The translations under genes and the position numbers were made by a program. From positions 6,502,001-6,566,000 of the forward strand of contig NZ_CP036275.1 in NCBI RefSeq assembly GCF_007747795.1: a DNA stretch of 64,000 nt. Reading direction: 5' to 3'. The stretch comes from Maioricimonas rarisocia (lineage in GTDB: Bacteria; Planctomycetota; Planctomycetia; Planctomycetales; Planctomycetaceae). Below, piece after piece: positions 10,216 through 19,102 of the stretch. Positions within the stretch are counted from its first letter, which is position 1; each line of letters begins with the position of its first letter. Below the pieces are notes generated by a model. It was not told where the DNA came from. It saw only the letters and a list, made by a program, of their open reading frames with translations, and did not search any database.

Positions 10216-11361
10216 ATGCCTGCGCTCTCCTTTAACCGCAACGACAAGCCGTCACTGGGCGTGGAAATTGAGCTGCAGCTCGTCGACAGCCGCTCGTACG
10301 CGCTCAGCAGTTCGATCGAAGACGTGCTGAACCGCATCCCGTCCGAGCTTGAAGCCAACGTCAAGCCGGAACTGATGCAGAGCTACCTCGAAATCAACAC
10401 CGGCATCTGCGATACGGTCGGCTGCGTCCGGGAAGACCTGCTGCAGACGCTCACCGCGCTCACGCGCGTCACCGACGACCTTGGACTGAAACTGTTCTGG
10501 TCGGCCACCCACCCGTTCTCGTCCTGGCGACGGCAGCAGATCACCGTCAACGACCGCTATTACCAGCTGGTCGAACTGATGCAGGACGTCGCCCGCCGTC
10601 TGGTCACCTTCGGGCTGCATGTGCACGTCGGCGTCGAGTCGGGCGACAAGGCGGTGATGGTCTGCGACCGCATGCTGCGGCACCTGCCGTTACTGCTGGC
10701 GCTCTCGTCGAATTCGCCGTTCTGGGAAGGCCGTCCCACAGGTCTGCATTCCAACCGATCGAAGATCATGGAAGGCCTGCCCACCGCCGGCCTGCCCGTG
10801 CAGATGCGGAACTGGAGTGAGTACACCTGGCTGGTCAACCACCTCGTCGACACGGGATTCATCAACACGATCCGCGAAATCTGGTGGGACATCCGTCCGC
10901 ACCATAACTTCGGTACCGTCGAGATCCGCGTCTGTGATGTCCCCAAGAACCTCAACCATGTGCTGGCGATCACGGCGATGGTCCAGTCGCTTGTAACCGC
11001 CATCTCGCACGAGATCGATGAGGGGACTTACCAGTCGGAGTACCATCCGATGATGGTCGCGCAGAACAAATGGCGGGCCACCCGCTTCGGCGCACACGCT
11101 CAACTCGTCGACAGCGACGACTACAGCCAACGGAGCGTTCAGGAAGCGACCGACCGACTGGTCGATCGGCTGCTCCCCATTGCCGAACAGCTCGACTGCG
11201 TACAGGAACTGGAGACCTGCCGGCAGCTCCCGACCGAATCGGGAGCGCAGCAGCAACTGGCGCTGTACGAAGAGACGCTCAGCCGGCGGAAGGTCGTCGA
11301 ACGGATGATCGTCGACAACGCCTGGCAGGATTCGCCCGAAGAGGAGCCGTCAACGGTCTGA
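10216..11361 (+). CDS. Carboxylate-amine ligase, YbdK/GCS2 family
   Basis: A 381-residue member of glutamate-cysteine ligase family 2. Family features read directly: SLGVEIELQLVD at the start, LEINTGICDTVG, FSSWRRQQIT, TFGLHVHVGVESGDKA, LALSSNSPFWEGRPTGLHSNR and HHNFGTVEIRVCD. These match YbdK-type weak glutamate-cysteine ligases. GAGGAAG six bases before the ATG is a good ribosome site. The gene is convergent with the RidA gene, 33 bp apart. Whether it makes gamma-glutamylcysteine or another amide cannot be decided here; the gamma-glutamyltransferase at 34.5 kb is the only other glutathione-type enzyme in the window and is far away. Confidence 0.88.
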   Translation: MPALSFNRNDKPSLGVEIELQLVDSRSYALSSSIEDVLNRIPSELEANVKPELMQSYLEINTGICDTVGCVREDLLQTLTALTRVTDDLGLKLFWSATHPFSSWRRQQITVNDRYYQLVELMQDVARRLVTFGLHVHVGVESGDKAVMVCDRMLRHLPLLLALSSNSPFWEGRPTGLHSNRSKIMEGLPTAGLPVQMRNWSEYTWLVNHLVDTGFINTIREIWWDIRPHHNFGTVEIRVCDVPKNLNHVLAITAMVQSLVTAISHEIDEGTYQSEYHPMMVAQNKWRATRFGAHAQLVDSDDYSQRSVQEATDRLVDRLLPIAEQLDCVQELETCRQLPTESGAQQQLALYEETLSRRKVVERMIVDNAWQDSPEEEPSTV

Positions 11362-11394
11362 TCCGGACGGCTCTCCTCCCGGCGAATTTCGCGT

Positions 11395-11832
11395 TCAGAT
11401 GATCTCGAAGATGGCTTCGACTTCGACAGCCACGCCGGTCGGCAGGGCGGCGAACCCCAGCGCACTGCGTGCGTGATAGCCGTCCCCCTCCTTGCCGTAC
11501 AGCTCGTGCAACAGGTCCGATGCTCCGTTGATCACCAGGTGCTGATCGGTGAAGTCGAGCGTCGAGTTGACGCAGCCGAGCAGCTTGATGACCTTCAACC
11601 CGTTGATCGTGCCGTGCGCGCTGTGAACCGACTGCAGGATCTTGACGGCACATTCGCGGGCGGCGGCGTAACCCTCTTCAACCGTCAGCCCATCTCCCAG
11701 CTTCCCTTTGATGTCGCTGACGTGACCGGAGGTCATCAGCAGGTTGCCGGTCCGGATGCACAGGTTCAGGTAACCTTGCTCCTGCTTTTCGAAGGTGATG
11801 CCGAGCTCGAGTGCTTTTTCTTCGGGGGTCAT
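11395..11832 (-). CDS. RidA/YjgF family protein
   Basis: A 145-residue protein of the RidA (YjgF/YER057c/UK114) family, the archetype of which hydrolyses reactive enamine/imine intermediates. LLMTSGHVSD, the central VKLLGCVNST-like block and the C-terminal RSALGFAALPTGVAVEVEA are characteristic; the Arg in HARSALG corresponds to the conserved substrate-carboxylate arginine. GAGGAG lies five bases ahead of the ATG. It faces the YbdK-like gene tail to tail. Downstream of nothing obviously related; immediately 5' is a repeat-filled intergenic region. Confidence 0.88.
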   Translation of the reverse strand: MTPEEKALELGITFEKQEQGYLNLCIRTGNLLMTSGHVSDIKGKLGDGLTVEEGYAAARECAVKILQSVHSAHGTINGLKVIKLLGCVNSTLDFTDQHLVINGASDLLHELYGKEGDGYHARSALGFAALPTGVAVEVEAIFEII

Positions 11833-11940
11833 TGGTGCTCCTCAATGCGGTTGGATCGATTTCTGGCAGGCGCGGGCTGCATGGTACCGGGTGGGAAGGG
11901 GAGGGGGGAGTGTTCGAGCGGTGCGGCTTGGGCGACGGGT

Positions 11941-12285
11941 GCCTGGCGGTCGTCGCGCAGCGACGCCCCCGGCGCCGTAGGCTGGGACTGGTCCCAGCGG
12001 CATGTCTCGAAGCACGGTTCCACATTCCACTGGGGGCTCGCCTTCGGCTCGACCCCAGCCACCCTCACCTGTCGATGCTGCACGCCAATTCAACGGGTGA
12101 CTGGCGGTCGTCGCGCAGCGACGCCCCCAGAGTCGTAGCTGTAGGGTGTGTCACGGCAGACAACCTTGCGTCGCCACATGCGCGTTGAAGCTCACGGGGC
12201 GGGAACATCCGTGACGCACCATCATACGATTCACCACGGCCACGATGCCTGATGGTGCGTCGCCAGCGGCGACAAGCCCCGACGG
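11941..12285. repeat. Hairpin repeat cluster 1 (three-hairpin unit plus GTAGGGTG element)
   Basis: This is most of the gap between the RidA and esterase genes. In order: hairpin beta (GTCGCGCAGCGAC core, about 11950), hairpin gamma (GCTGGGACTGGTCCCAGC, 11981-11998), hairpin alpha (CTGGGG...GCCTTCGGC...CCCCAG, 12030-12058), a second beta (about 12107-12127), and from 12141 a diverged copy of the GTAGGGTG element whose right end is lost (expected CACCCTAC is not there). The same blocks recur around the RAYT gene 2 kb downstream and in clusters at 55 and 63 kb. Confidence 0.8.
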
Positions 12286-12333
12286 CCTCTCCACAAAGAC
12301 GCACGTCCGTCGGCACGCTCGAACAGAGCTGGT

Positions 12334-13032
12334 TCAGATTTCTCCAGCCCACATGAGTGCATCAGGAAGTTCCGCGCGCCAGCACGCCGTGTCGTGGCCG
12401 CCGGCAAACTGATTGAAACGGACGTCCGCACCGATCGCGCGCAGCGATTCGGCAAGCCGCCGGCACGAGTCCAGCTGAGGCGCGCCTTGATACATGTTCG
12501 TCGGCGCGTGGCGGACATCCGACTCGGTTTCCCCGTCTCCCACACTGATCCAGAACCTCGCCGCAGTCCGCTTCGCGCCGGGCAGATGTCGCCGCAGCCA
12601 CTCCCGCTCCCACCACGCCGATGGCGACTGACAGATCGCTGTACTGAAGATTGCGGAATGCTGCAGGGCGACAAACGCGGCAGCCAGCCCACTCAGACTC
12701 AGCCCGACGAGTGTATGCATGGAGGTAGCCGAGCGGCCAAACTCGGGAACCACACATTCCGTCAGAAATCGGGTGTAGCCCGCATGACAGGTGTAGTCGC
12801 GATGACGCAGCGCTGATGATCCCGACGAAACGAACACACAGCGGTGTCGTTTGAACCGGCCGACACCCCGCAGCTGGTCGATCACGTTCGCAGCTTCGAC
12901 CCGGTCCAGGTACAGCTCGGCATCGAGAAACAGGCAGAGCGGGACGGCTTCGGGTTCCGCAACTGGTTCATACCAGACACGCCGCGTCTCATTACCAACA
13001 GGCCCGGACAGATTGATCTCGGCGAGTTCCAT
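12334..13032 (-). CDS. Putative esterase (enterochelin-esterase-like alpha/beta hydrolase)
   Basis: A 232-residue cytoplasmic alpha/beta hydrolase of the esterase D/Fes type. It has LCLFLDAELYLDR near residue 32, the nucleophile elbow GLSLSG at 110-115 (Ser112 the likely nucleophile; the usual second Gly of GxSxG is Ser here), a WISVGDGETE strand for the acid, and GGHDTACW near the C-terminus for the catalytic His. RHRDYTCHAGYTRFLTE fits the region before the elbow in Fes-like esterases. The start at 13032 was chosen because AGGAG lies ten bases upstream; an ATG at 13065 has no such site. It is flanked on both sides by repeat DNA. Substrate unknown. Confidence 0.78.
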   Translation of the reverse strand: MELAEINLSGPVGNETRRVWYEPVAEPEAVPLCLFLDAELYLDRVEAANVIDQLRGVGRFKRHRCVFVSSGSSALRHRDYTCHAGYTRFLTECVVPEFGRSATSMHTLVGLSLSGLAAAFVALQHSAIFSTAICQSPSAWWEREWLRRHLPGAKRTAARFWISVGDGETESDVRHAPTNMYQGAPQLDSCRRLAESLRAIGADVRFNQFAGGHDTACWRAELPDALMWAGEI

Positions 13033-13148
13033 GCGAGTGGTACTCCTGTCCTCGTGCTGAATCACTGGCGACGTCGGATTGCGTGTGCCGACAAAGTTGC
13101 TGCAGTGCGAAAACGGAAGTAGTCGCGAGGCGTCTACGCCGAGTCACG

Positions 13149-13291
13149 GTAGGGTGTGTCACGGCAGACAACCTTGCGTTGCCACATGCGCGCCGAAGCC
13201 CACGGCGTGGGAACACCCGTGACGCACCAGCAAACGACTCACCACGGCCACGACATCTGATGGTGCGTCGCCTTCGGCGACAGCACCCTAC
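13149..13291. repeat. GTAGGGTG element, complete copy (family C)
   Basis: A 143-bp element that begins GTAGGGTG and ends with the exact reverse complement CACCCTAC; the match continues imperfectly inward (TGTCAC against TGTCGC). Two inner arms, CGTGACGCACC and GGTGCGTCGCC, pair as well, so a single strand can fold into a long branched hairpin. Other copies start at 12141, 55277, 62675, 62864, 63053 and 63241. No ORF and no obvious target-site duplication. A further beta hairpin (about 13352-13373) lies between this element and the RAYT gene. Confidence 0.8.
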
Positions 13292-13388
13292 TGCATCACT
13301 GTTTGCGTGTGACGGCCAGATTCCAGCATCCCAAACGAAGCGGGTGGCTGGTGGTCGTCGCGCAGCGACGCCCCCAGCCGAACAGCTT

Positions 13389-13946
13389 TCAGGCTGTCCA
13401 GTCAGGTGGGACCGGATCAGGTTGCAGCGGCGAGACACCCACACCGTAGAAGTGAGCCGCACTTGACCACCTCCATTCCCAGGGGCGCTCCGCCAGTCGC
13501 CGTCGTACGGGATTCGCATGGATGTAGTCAATCACCGTTGAGAGCGTCGACGCTTTAACAATATTGCGATCGTATCCCCCTCCGGACTGCCAGAAGAGGC
13601 GTTCGCATTTACGGCCGCGGCGTCGAGTGATTCTGGGCAGCCACTCAGGCAGATGCTCCTCGATGTAGGCGATCGCCTTCATCGCAACTGGACTCTTGAT
13701 TGCTTTGCGGATTTCGGCGATGTCGTAGACGTCCTCACGCGGCTGCACGAGCAGATGGACGTGCTCCGGCATGAACACGTACGCCCACACATCGAATCCC
13801 AGTTCTTGGCGAGCATCCCTGATGGCGGCCGCGAGCCAGCAGCATGTGCGTTCCGCCTTCAGGAACTGGAATCCCTGATAGCAACTGAACGTCAATTCGT
13901 GGGCATGGCCGGGATCATTGTAGTTTCTGCGGTGACGATGCTTCAT
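13389..13946 (-). CDS. REP-associated tyrosine transposase (RAYT, Y1/HUH)
   Basis: A 185-residue single-strand transposase of the IS200-like/RAYT group. The HUH motif is EHVHLLV (His62, His64), and Tyr141 in DYIHANPV aligns with the catalytic tyrosine of E. coli TnpA-REP, which sits in the equivalent DYIYINPV context. FWQSGGGYDRNI and the W-rich end (RPWEWRWSS) are also typical. The gene looks intact. The start at 13946 (MKHRHRRNY) follows the conserved region; the open frame continues upstream through the repeats, but that extension simply translates hairpin DNA. It sits between beta/C elements on its 3' side and three tandem hairpin units on its 5' side, the classic arrangement for a RAYT and its target repeats. 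Known RAYTs act on REP/BIME hairpins; which family here is its substrate is inference. Confidence 0.9.
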   Translation of the reverse strand: MKHRHRRNYNDPGHAHELTFSCYQGFQFLKAERTCCWLAAAIRDARQELGFDVWAYVFMPEHVHLLVQPREDVYDIAEIRKAIKSPVAMKAIAYIEEHLPEWLPRITRRRGRKCERLFWQSGGGYDRNIVKASTLSTVIDYIHANPVRRRLAERPWEWRWSSAAHFYGVGVSPLQPDPVPPDWTA

Positions 13947-13969
13947 GGCAGTATCGGCCCAATACCTCA

Positions 13970-14372
13970 CATTCCACTGGGGGCTCGCCTTCGGCTCGAC
14001 CCCAGCCACCCCCAGATGGCGATGCTGCACGCCCCAAGGATTCGCTGCATTTCGCGTGAACGGGTGGCTGGTGGTCGTCGCGCAGCGACGCCCCAAGAGT
14101 CGTCGGCTGGGACTGGTCCCAGCAGCATGTCTCGAAGCACCTTTCCACATTCCACTGGGGGCTCGCCTTCGGCTCGACCCCAGCCACCCCCAGATGGCGA
14201 TGCTGCACGCCCCAAGGATTCGCTGCATTTCGCGTGAACGGGTGGCGGGCGGTCGTCGCGCAGCGACGCCCCCAGAGTCGCAGGCTGGGACTGGTCCCAG
14301 CAGCATGTCTCGAAGCACCGTTCCACATTTCACTGGGGCTCGCCTTCGGCTCGGCCCCAACCACCCCACATG
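13970..14372. repeat. Tandem array of 178-bp three-hairpin units
   Basis: Two full units (13970-14147 and 14148-14325) and the beginning of a third (14326-14372) repeat with an exact 178-bp step. Each unit holds alpha (for example 13977-14005), a spacer with GATGGCGATGCTGCACGCCC, beta (about 14073-14091) and gamma (for example 14106-14123). The units are nearly identical; the third alpha has lost a G and carries a few changes. The array begins only 24 bp upstream of the transposase start codon. It fills the gap up to the PIG-L gene. Confidence 0.88.
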
Positions 14373-14408
14373 TCAGCGCCGTACACCGATTTAACGAGTG
14401 TCCCACCA

Positions 14409-15416
14409 TCACCGCGGAAACATCTTTCGCAGCTCCGCAATGCTCGGACGGCGACCGTACTCGCACAGCTCGAACGCCTCGGCGTACTCCACCTGCTTGC
14501 CCGCCTCTTCGCCGTAGATCTCCAGCAGCACATCCCGATAACGATCCGCCACGCCCCCCTGACGACGCTGCCATCGCTGCTTGAGCCATTCGCGGCGCAG
14601 CTCCGGGCTGCTCTCGGGAGGCACGCTGGCAAGATGTTCTTCGCTTCCGCCGGCTCCTCCTTCGAACGCCTGCGAGACCAGTGCCGTCAGCGCGTCGATC
14701 TTCTGGTCGAGTACGTCATCGACGCTCACGACCACGTCCGGACGGAACGGGTACGGCTTCTGGAACCGGTCACTCGAATACAGGAAGACCGGATTCTGCT
14801 TCAGGTGCGGCGTGTCGGGACAGAAGTAGGGGACAGTCACCATGAAGGCCGCATCCTGCACCAGCACGCCCACGTAGCGATGATCGGGATGGTAGTCCCA
14901 CGGGCGATGGGCAATGACGATGTCCGCCTTCCAGTCGCGGATCAGCCGCACGATCTTCTTGCGGTTCTCCAGCGTCGGCAGCAGTTCGCCGTCGTGGATG
15001 TCGAGCACCTCCGACTCGCATCCCAGCCGCCGGGCCGCTTCCTTCGACTCGGCCGTCCGTCGCTGCGCCAGCGCCCCGCCCGCCATCGCCCAGTGACCGA
15101 TGTCACCATTCGTGACCGAGACCAGTTTGACGTGATGCCCCTGGGCGGCCCACTTGGCCGCCGTGCCGCCGTTCTTGTACTCGGCGTCGTCCGGATGAGC
15201 CCCGAAAACGATGATCCGCAGCTTGCCGTCGTCGACCGTTTCGGACGCCACGGCCTGTGCCAGACGCACAGGCTGTGCAGCGTCCTGCGGGCCGGCCTCG
15301 GCACTCGGGGCCGGTCGCTCCTCAATCGGCACTGTGGGAGCGGCCGAGTCGAGTCGCAGCACGACACAACAGGTGAGAATCAGAGCAGCATCGAACAGCA
15401 GGCGGGGCAGCTTCAT
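14409..15416 (-). CDS. PIG-L (LmbE-like) deacetylase, exported
   Basis: A 335-residue protein of the PIG-L/LmbE N-acetylglucosaminyl-deacetylase family. The zinc-binding AHPDDAE is at residues 73-79 and the later His ligand is in DYHPDHRYVG (about 160). The first ~25 residues are hydrophobic with a basic start (MKLPRLLFDAALILTCC), followed by a Pro/Ala-rich linker to residue 60, so the enzyme is probably exported or lipid-anchored (a Cys pair sits within the hydrophobic stretch). GGAG lies eight bases before the ATG at 15416; a GTG three codons upstream is less well placed. Family members deacetylate sugars such as GlcNAc conjugates; the substrate here is unknown. Confidence 0.87.
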   Translation of the reverse strand: MKLPRLLFDAALILTCCVVLRLDSAAPTVPIEERPAPSAEAGPQDAAQPVRLAQAVASETVDDGKLRIIVFGAHPDDAEYKNGGTAAKWAAQGHHVKLVSVTNGDIGHWAMAGGALAQRRTAESKEAARRLGCESEVLDIHDGELLPTLENRKKIVRLIRDWKADIVIAHRPWDYHPDHRYVGVLVQDAAFMVTVPYFCPDTPHLKQNPVFLYSSDRFQKPYPFRPDVVVSVDDVLDQKIDALTALVSQAFEGGAGGSEEHLASVPPESSPELRREWLKQRWQRRQGGVADRYRDVLLEIYGEEAGKQVEYAEAFELCEYGRRPSIAELRKMFPR

Positions 15417-15549
15417 GGCGATCACTCCGGGAACCGGGAAACGGAGTCACCCGACACGACGGCCGAGCGACACAAACTGCCCCCATCATTTCCCCCGCAG
15501 CCGCCCGGCCGCAACCCGGGCGGGAGATCGCCTTCCCGGGATCGTCCGC

Positions 15550-16809
15550 TCAGAACAGGACACTGATCCCGAACAGGCCGCCATCCACTTCCTGGCTCAG
15601 CTTTACGTTCGTCCCCGGCAGTGGTCCCGGAGCATACAACGGTCCGGAGACCGAGTTCTCAAAGGCATGCACCCACGCTGCCGAGAGAATGACACAGTCC
15701 GTCAGGTTGTAGGACAGACCGAGGCTGAAGATGTGCTGATAGACGGCCGGTGCCAGAGCACTGAAGAACGCCCGGTTGTCGGAGATGGGGTTCTGGTTCC
15801 ACGAGTAGCCGGCACGAACCGCCAGCCGGTCGGTCGCCTGATACTGCACACCAGTCGCAACCACCCAGGTGCTTTTCCAGCCCAGGCCAGCGATCGAACC
15901 GTCCGGATTGAAGCGGGCCGGGTCACCGAACGTCGGCGTCGACTCGTAATCGACCCAGCGGACATCGACCGCGAAAAGAAAGTCTTCCAGTCCGCTGTAG
16001 GCGGCACCGAGATTGACGATCATCGGGTATTCGAAGTCGAGGGTCACCGGCCGGGGCAGCCCCAGTGCATCGGTCGAATTCGCTTCGAAGGTTTCGAACC
16101 ACTGCGGACTCTTCACGGCGGCACCAAGGTGCAGCCCCATGTCGGTCTCGTAGTAGACGCCGGCCTGGATGCCGCCTCCCCAGCGATTCCGGTTGGCCGT
16201 CCCACGCGGGTAACGACCGTCGGTATTGGGAGCGACGAACGGAAACGGATCGGCGCGAGCCGTCGCGACGTTGAATGTCGGCGAGACTCCGAACGAAAGG
16301 TTGTCGGTCACCTTGAAGGCCAGCGTCGGAGCGACCTGCAGGATCGTCAGCTCGGCGTACAGGTTCCCCATCCCCAGCGGCGGAGGAGCCGTGAGCGGAT
16401 TCGTCGGGCTGGCCGGGAAGTTCACCAGAAACCCGCCGGTCCCGAACAGGCCGATCCCGTAAGTGAAGGGAGATTCCTGATCCTGCCACACGGCACCGAT
16501 TGCCGGCAGGGCCGCCATCCCGGCTTTGCTGCCGGTCGATCCAGCCAGGCCCGGCACCGACGAAGCGAGTTCGTTGCGATTGCTGAGCACCTCCAGCGCA
16601 ATATCGAACCGCGACGAAGGCAGCGCCGTGATCGTCGCCGGGTTGTAGTACATGGCGCTCACGCCATCGAGCGGAGCCGCGGTCGCTGCGCCCCCCATCG
16701 ACTGGTTGACCGGTCCGATTCCGGGAACCAGAAAACCTTGTGCGTTGGCGACGGCAGGCAAGGCCAACGCTGCAACGAAGGACATCGCTGCGCAGAGAAG
16801 GCGTCCCAT
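15550..16809 (-). CDS. FadL/OmpP1/TodX family outer-membrane transporter
   Basis: A 419-residue outer-membrane beta-barrel of the family that carries long-chain fatty acids and other hydrophobic compounds. A clear signal peptide ends at AVANA-QGF (about residue 23-24). The mature N-terminus GIGPVNQSMGGAATAAPLDGVSAMYYNPATIT matches the FadL hatch, including the MGGA and NPA elements. The rest is alternating amphipathic strand sequence ending in FGISVLF, with a terminal Phe suitable for barrel assembly. AAAGGAG nine bases upstream of the ATG is a strong ribosome site. It runs in the same direction as the PIG-L gene, 133 bp ahead of it. A 42-bp inverted repeat lies 52 bp upstream of its start. 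Confidence 0.88.
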   Translation of the reverse strand: MGRLLCAAMSFVAALALPAVANAQGFLVPGIGPVNQSMGGAATAAPLDGVSAMYYNPATITALPSSRFDIALEVLSNRNELASSVPGLAGSTGSKAGMAALPAIGAVWQDQESPFTYGIGLFGTGGFLVNFPASPTNPLTAPPPLGMGNLYAELTILQVAPTLAFKVTDNLSFGVSPTFNVATARADPFPFVAPNTDGRYPRGTANRNRWGGGIQAGVYYETDMGLHLGAAVKSPQWFETFEANSTDALGLPRPVTLDFEYPMIVNLGAAYSGLEDFLFAVDVRWVDYESTPTFGDPARFNPDGSIAGLGWKSTWVVATGVQYQATDRLAVRAGYSWNQNPISDNRAFFSALAPAVYQHIFSLGLSYNLTDCVILSAAWVHAFENSVSGPLYAPGPLPGTNVKLSQEVDGGLFGISVLF

Positions 16810-16860
16810 GAAACTACTCCTTTAGAAATGGCTGGCCCGCCTTCACGGATTATGTCGCCC

Positions 16861-16902
16861 GTTCTGACCGCGCAAATGAACGCAGTTTTGTCGCGTCAGA
16901 AC
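16861..16902. promoter_or_regulatory. Long inverted repeat upstream of fadL-like gene
   Basis: GTTCTGACCGCGCAAA on the left pairs with the reverse complement of TTTTGTCGCGTCAGAAC on the right, broken only by single-base shifts. The centre is about 70 bp ahead of the FadL-like start codon and 300 bp from the antiporter start. It could be an operator for the fadL-like gene; there is no T-run, so a terminator is less likely. The remaining part of this 370-bp gap shows nothing else I can name. Confidence 0.45.
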
Positions 16903-17179
16903 ACCATTCCTGTCCCCGAAACTCCCCCCTTGTCGCCCAGTTTGACAACAACCGGCCGCGAGCCAGTCGCGTAGGTGATTCCCCCACGTCCGGCAACCCG
17001 TACAGACTCCCTCATCGAACCCGTTTGTCGTGCAGGCAGTCGGCCCCATAGAATTCGCCACCGGATCAGCCGCGGGCGGGCGCAATCGCCCCGGCAGATT
17101 CGACCGGTCGTGAAGATGGTCTCCCCGATCGAACGGGCGCCCCGCGCCCCCGATTCAGCAGACAGGATGTCGCAACTCG

Positions 17180-19093
17180 ATGTTTCTGATCGACAGAATT
17201 CTGTTCGTCGCCGGCCTGCTCCTGCTGCTGAGCATTCTGTCGAGCAAGTTCTCAACGCGTGTTGGCGTACCGGTTCTCGTCCTGTTCCTCGCGCTGGGAA
17301 TGCTCGCCGGATCGGAAGGAATCGGCGGCATTGCCTTCGAGAATTACGGGCTGGCGCACGCCATCGGTACGGCAGCCCTGGCCCTGATCCTGTTTGACGG
17401 CGGTCTGCGCACTCCGTTCGCCTCGGTCCGCCTCGCCTGGCGGCCGTCCGCCTCTCTGGCCACGCTGGGCGTCCTGATCACATCACTGATCACCGGGCTG
17501 GCCGCCGCCGTTCTGCTCGATCTCCCCTGGCTGCATGGCATGCTTCTGGGGAGCATCGTCGGCTCGACCGATGCCGCCGCCATCTTCGCCGTACTTCGCT
17601 CCGGGGGGATCTCCCTCTCCCGCCGCCTGGCTTCGATTCTGGAGATCGAGAGCGGCTCCAACGATCCGATGGCCATCTTCCTGACGGTTGGACTGATCGA
17701 GTTGGTCCTGGGACAGGCGAACTTCGGTGCCGGGCTGCTGGTGCTGTTTCTGCAGCAGATGCTCATCGGAGCCGTCGTCGGCCTGGCGGTCGGAAAGCTG
17801 GCAACGCTCTGCGTGAACCACATCAATCTCGCCTCGGCCGGGCTGTACCCGATCCTCGCCACGGCGGCCGGGCTGCTCGCCTACGGGTCGGCAGCATCAC
17901 TGGGGGGAAGCGGCTTTCTGTCGGTCTATCTGGCCGGCATGCTGATCGGCAACAGCCGCATCGTCCTCAAGCGGGGCATCTTTCTGTTTCACGACGGACT
18001 CGCCTGGCTGGGACAGATCGCCATGTTCGTCATGCTGGGACTGCTCAGCTTCCCCAGCCAGCTTTTCGAGGTTGCTGTGCCCGCCCTGGGTGTCGCCACC
18101 GTGCTGATTCTCGTCGCCCGTCCCGCGGCCGTCTTTGCATCTCTGCTGCCGTTTCGCATGCCCACGCGAGAAGTCACTTTTGTCGCCTGGGGCGGCCTGA
18201 AGGGAGCGGTCCCGATTACCCTGGCGACGTTCCCCCTCCTGCTCGGCGTCGAGGGGGCGATGATGATGTTTAATGTCGTGTTCTTCGTAGTCGTGGTTTC
18301 GGCGCTCGTGCAGGGATGGTCTCTCCCCGCCTGCGCCCGCTGGCTGGGGCTGGAGCGGCCCCCCGCGTCAGAGCCGCCGGTCTCGCTCGAGATCAGTTCG
18401 CTGCGGCACGTCGAAGGAGACATCGTCGACTACTTCGTCGGTCTCGACTCGCGGGCCGCGCACCGATCCGTGCGCGATCTGCCCCTTCCGGACGACGTCG
18501 TCATCGCCATGATCACCCGTGGTCAGCACATCGTCATGCCGCGGGGACACACGATCATCGAGCCGGGCGACCACGTCATCGTTGTGCTCACGCCCCAGAA
18601 CCGCCACTTCGTCGATCGCGTGTTCGCCCCGCATCTGCCAGGCCAGTCGGAGGACATGCCGCTCGAATCCGAGTTCCCGCTTCGGGGCAGCGTGACGATG
18701 AAGACCATCCGGGATCTCTACTGTCCCGATCTCGACATTCCCATCGAGTGGACCATCGACGAGACGATCCGCCGTCGTTTAAACTCGGATCCCATCAGTC
18801 TCGGCAGCACGCTTCGCACGAAGGATCTGGCGTTTCACGTCCGGGAAATGGATCGGGACGGACGGATCACACGTGTCGGCATGGTCGTCTGCCCGCGCAG
18901 CAGCGAAAAGTCTCCGCCGGATTCGAGCCAGTCGTCCGAGTCCACCCCCGACTCAGCCGACGCCGGGCCGATGGCCGCGTCCGCTGCGACGACAACCTCA
19001 ACGCCCGACGAATCTGCTTCAACGGAAACCGAAACAGAGGCGCGGCACGAGTCCTCCCCGCACCGCACCCCGGATGCATCTGGCAACGACTGA
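17180..19093 (+). CDS. Potassium/proton antiporter, NhaP2 (CPA1) type
   Basis: A 637-residue cation:proton antiporter. About 12-13 membrane helices occupy residues 1-390. SLGVPVLVLFLALGMLAGSEG-like opening, LILFDGGLRT, GSIVGSTDAAAIFAVLR and ESGSNDPMAIFLT (the ND ion-binding pair) are diagnostic. After the membrane part, about residues 410-490 resemble a TrkA-C/RCK-C ligand domain (MITRGQHIVMPRGHTIIEPGDHV), followed by a CorC/HlyC-type transporter-associated domain to about residue 580. The last ~60 residues are a low-complexity Ser/Thr/Glu tail not expected in NhaP2. The overall layout matches NhaP2/CvrA. It is convergent with the next gene, leaving 9 bp between stops. Confidence 0.88.
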   Translation: MFLIDRILFVAGLLLLLSILSSKFSTRVGVPVLVLFLALGMLAGSEGIGGIAFENYGLAHAIGTAALALILFDGGLRTPFASVRLAWRPSASLATLGVLITSLITGLAAAVLLDLPWLHGMLLGSIVGSTDAAAIFAVLRSGGISLSRRLASILEIESGSNDPMAIFLTVGLIELVLGQANFGAGLLVLFLQQMLIGAVVGLAVGKLATLCVNHINLASAGLYPILATAAGLLAYGSAASLGGSGFLSVYLAGMLIGNSRIVLKRGIFLFHDGLAWLGQIAMFVMLGLLSFPSQLFEVAVPALGVATVLILVARPAAVFASLLPFRMPTREVTFVAWGGLKGAVPITLATFPLLLGVEGAMMMFNVVFFVVVVSALVQGWSLPACARWLGLERPPASEPPVSLEISSLRHVEGDIVDYFVGLDSRAAHRSVRDLPLPDDVVIAMITRGQHIVMPRGHTIIEPGDHVIVVLTPQNRHFVDRVFAPHLPGQSEDMPLESEFPLRGSVTMKTIRDLYCPDLDIPIEWTIDETIRRRLNSDPISLGSTLRTKDLAFHVREMDRDGRITRVGMVVCPRSSEKSPPDSSQSSESTPDSADAGPMAASAATTTSTPDESASTETETEARHESSPHRTPDASGND

Positions 19094-19102
19094 TTCGCCG
19101 CG

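Noticed and set aside
13947-14369. Upstream extension of the transposase frame, and other frames across the hairpin units
   Set aside because: The translations only repeat hairpin-derived strings (GWLGSSRRRAPS and similar) and change with the repeat; this is non-coding DNA.
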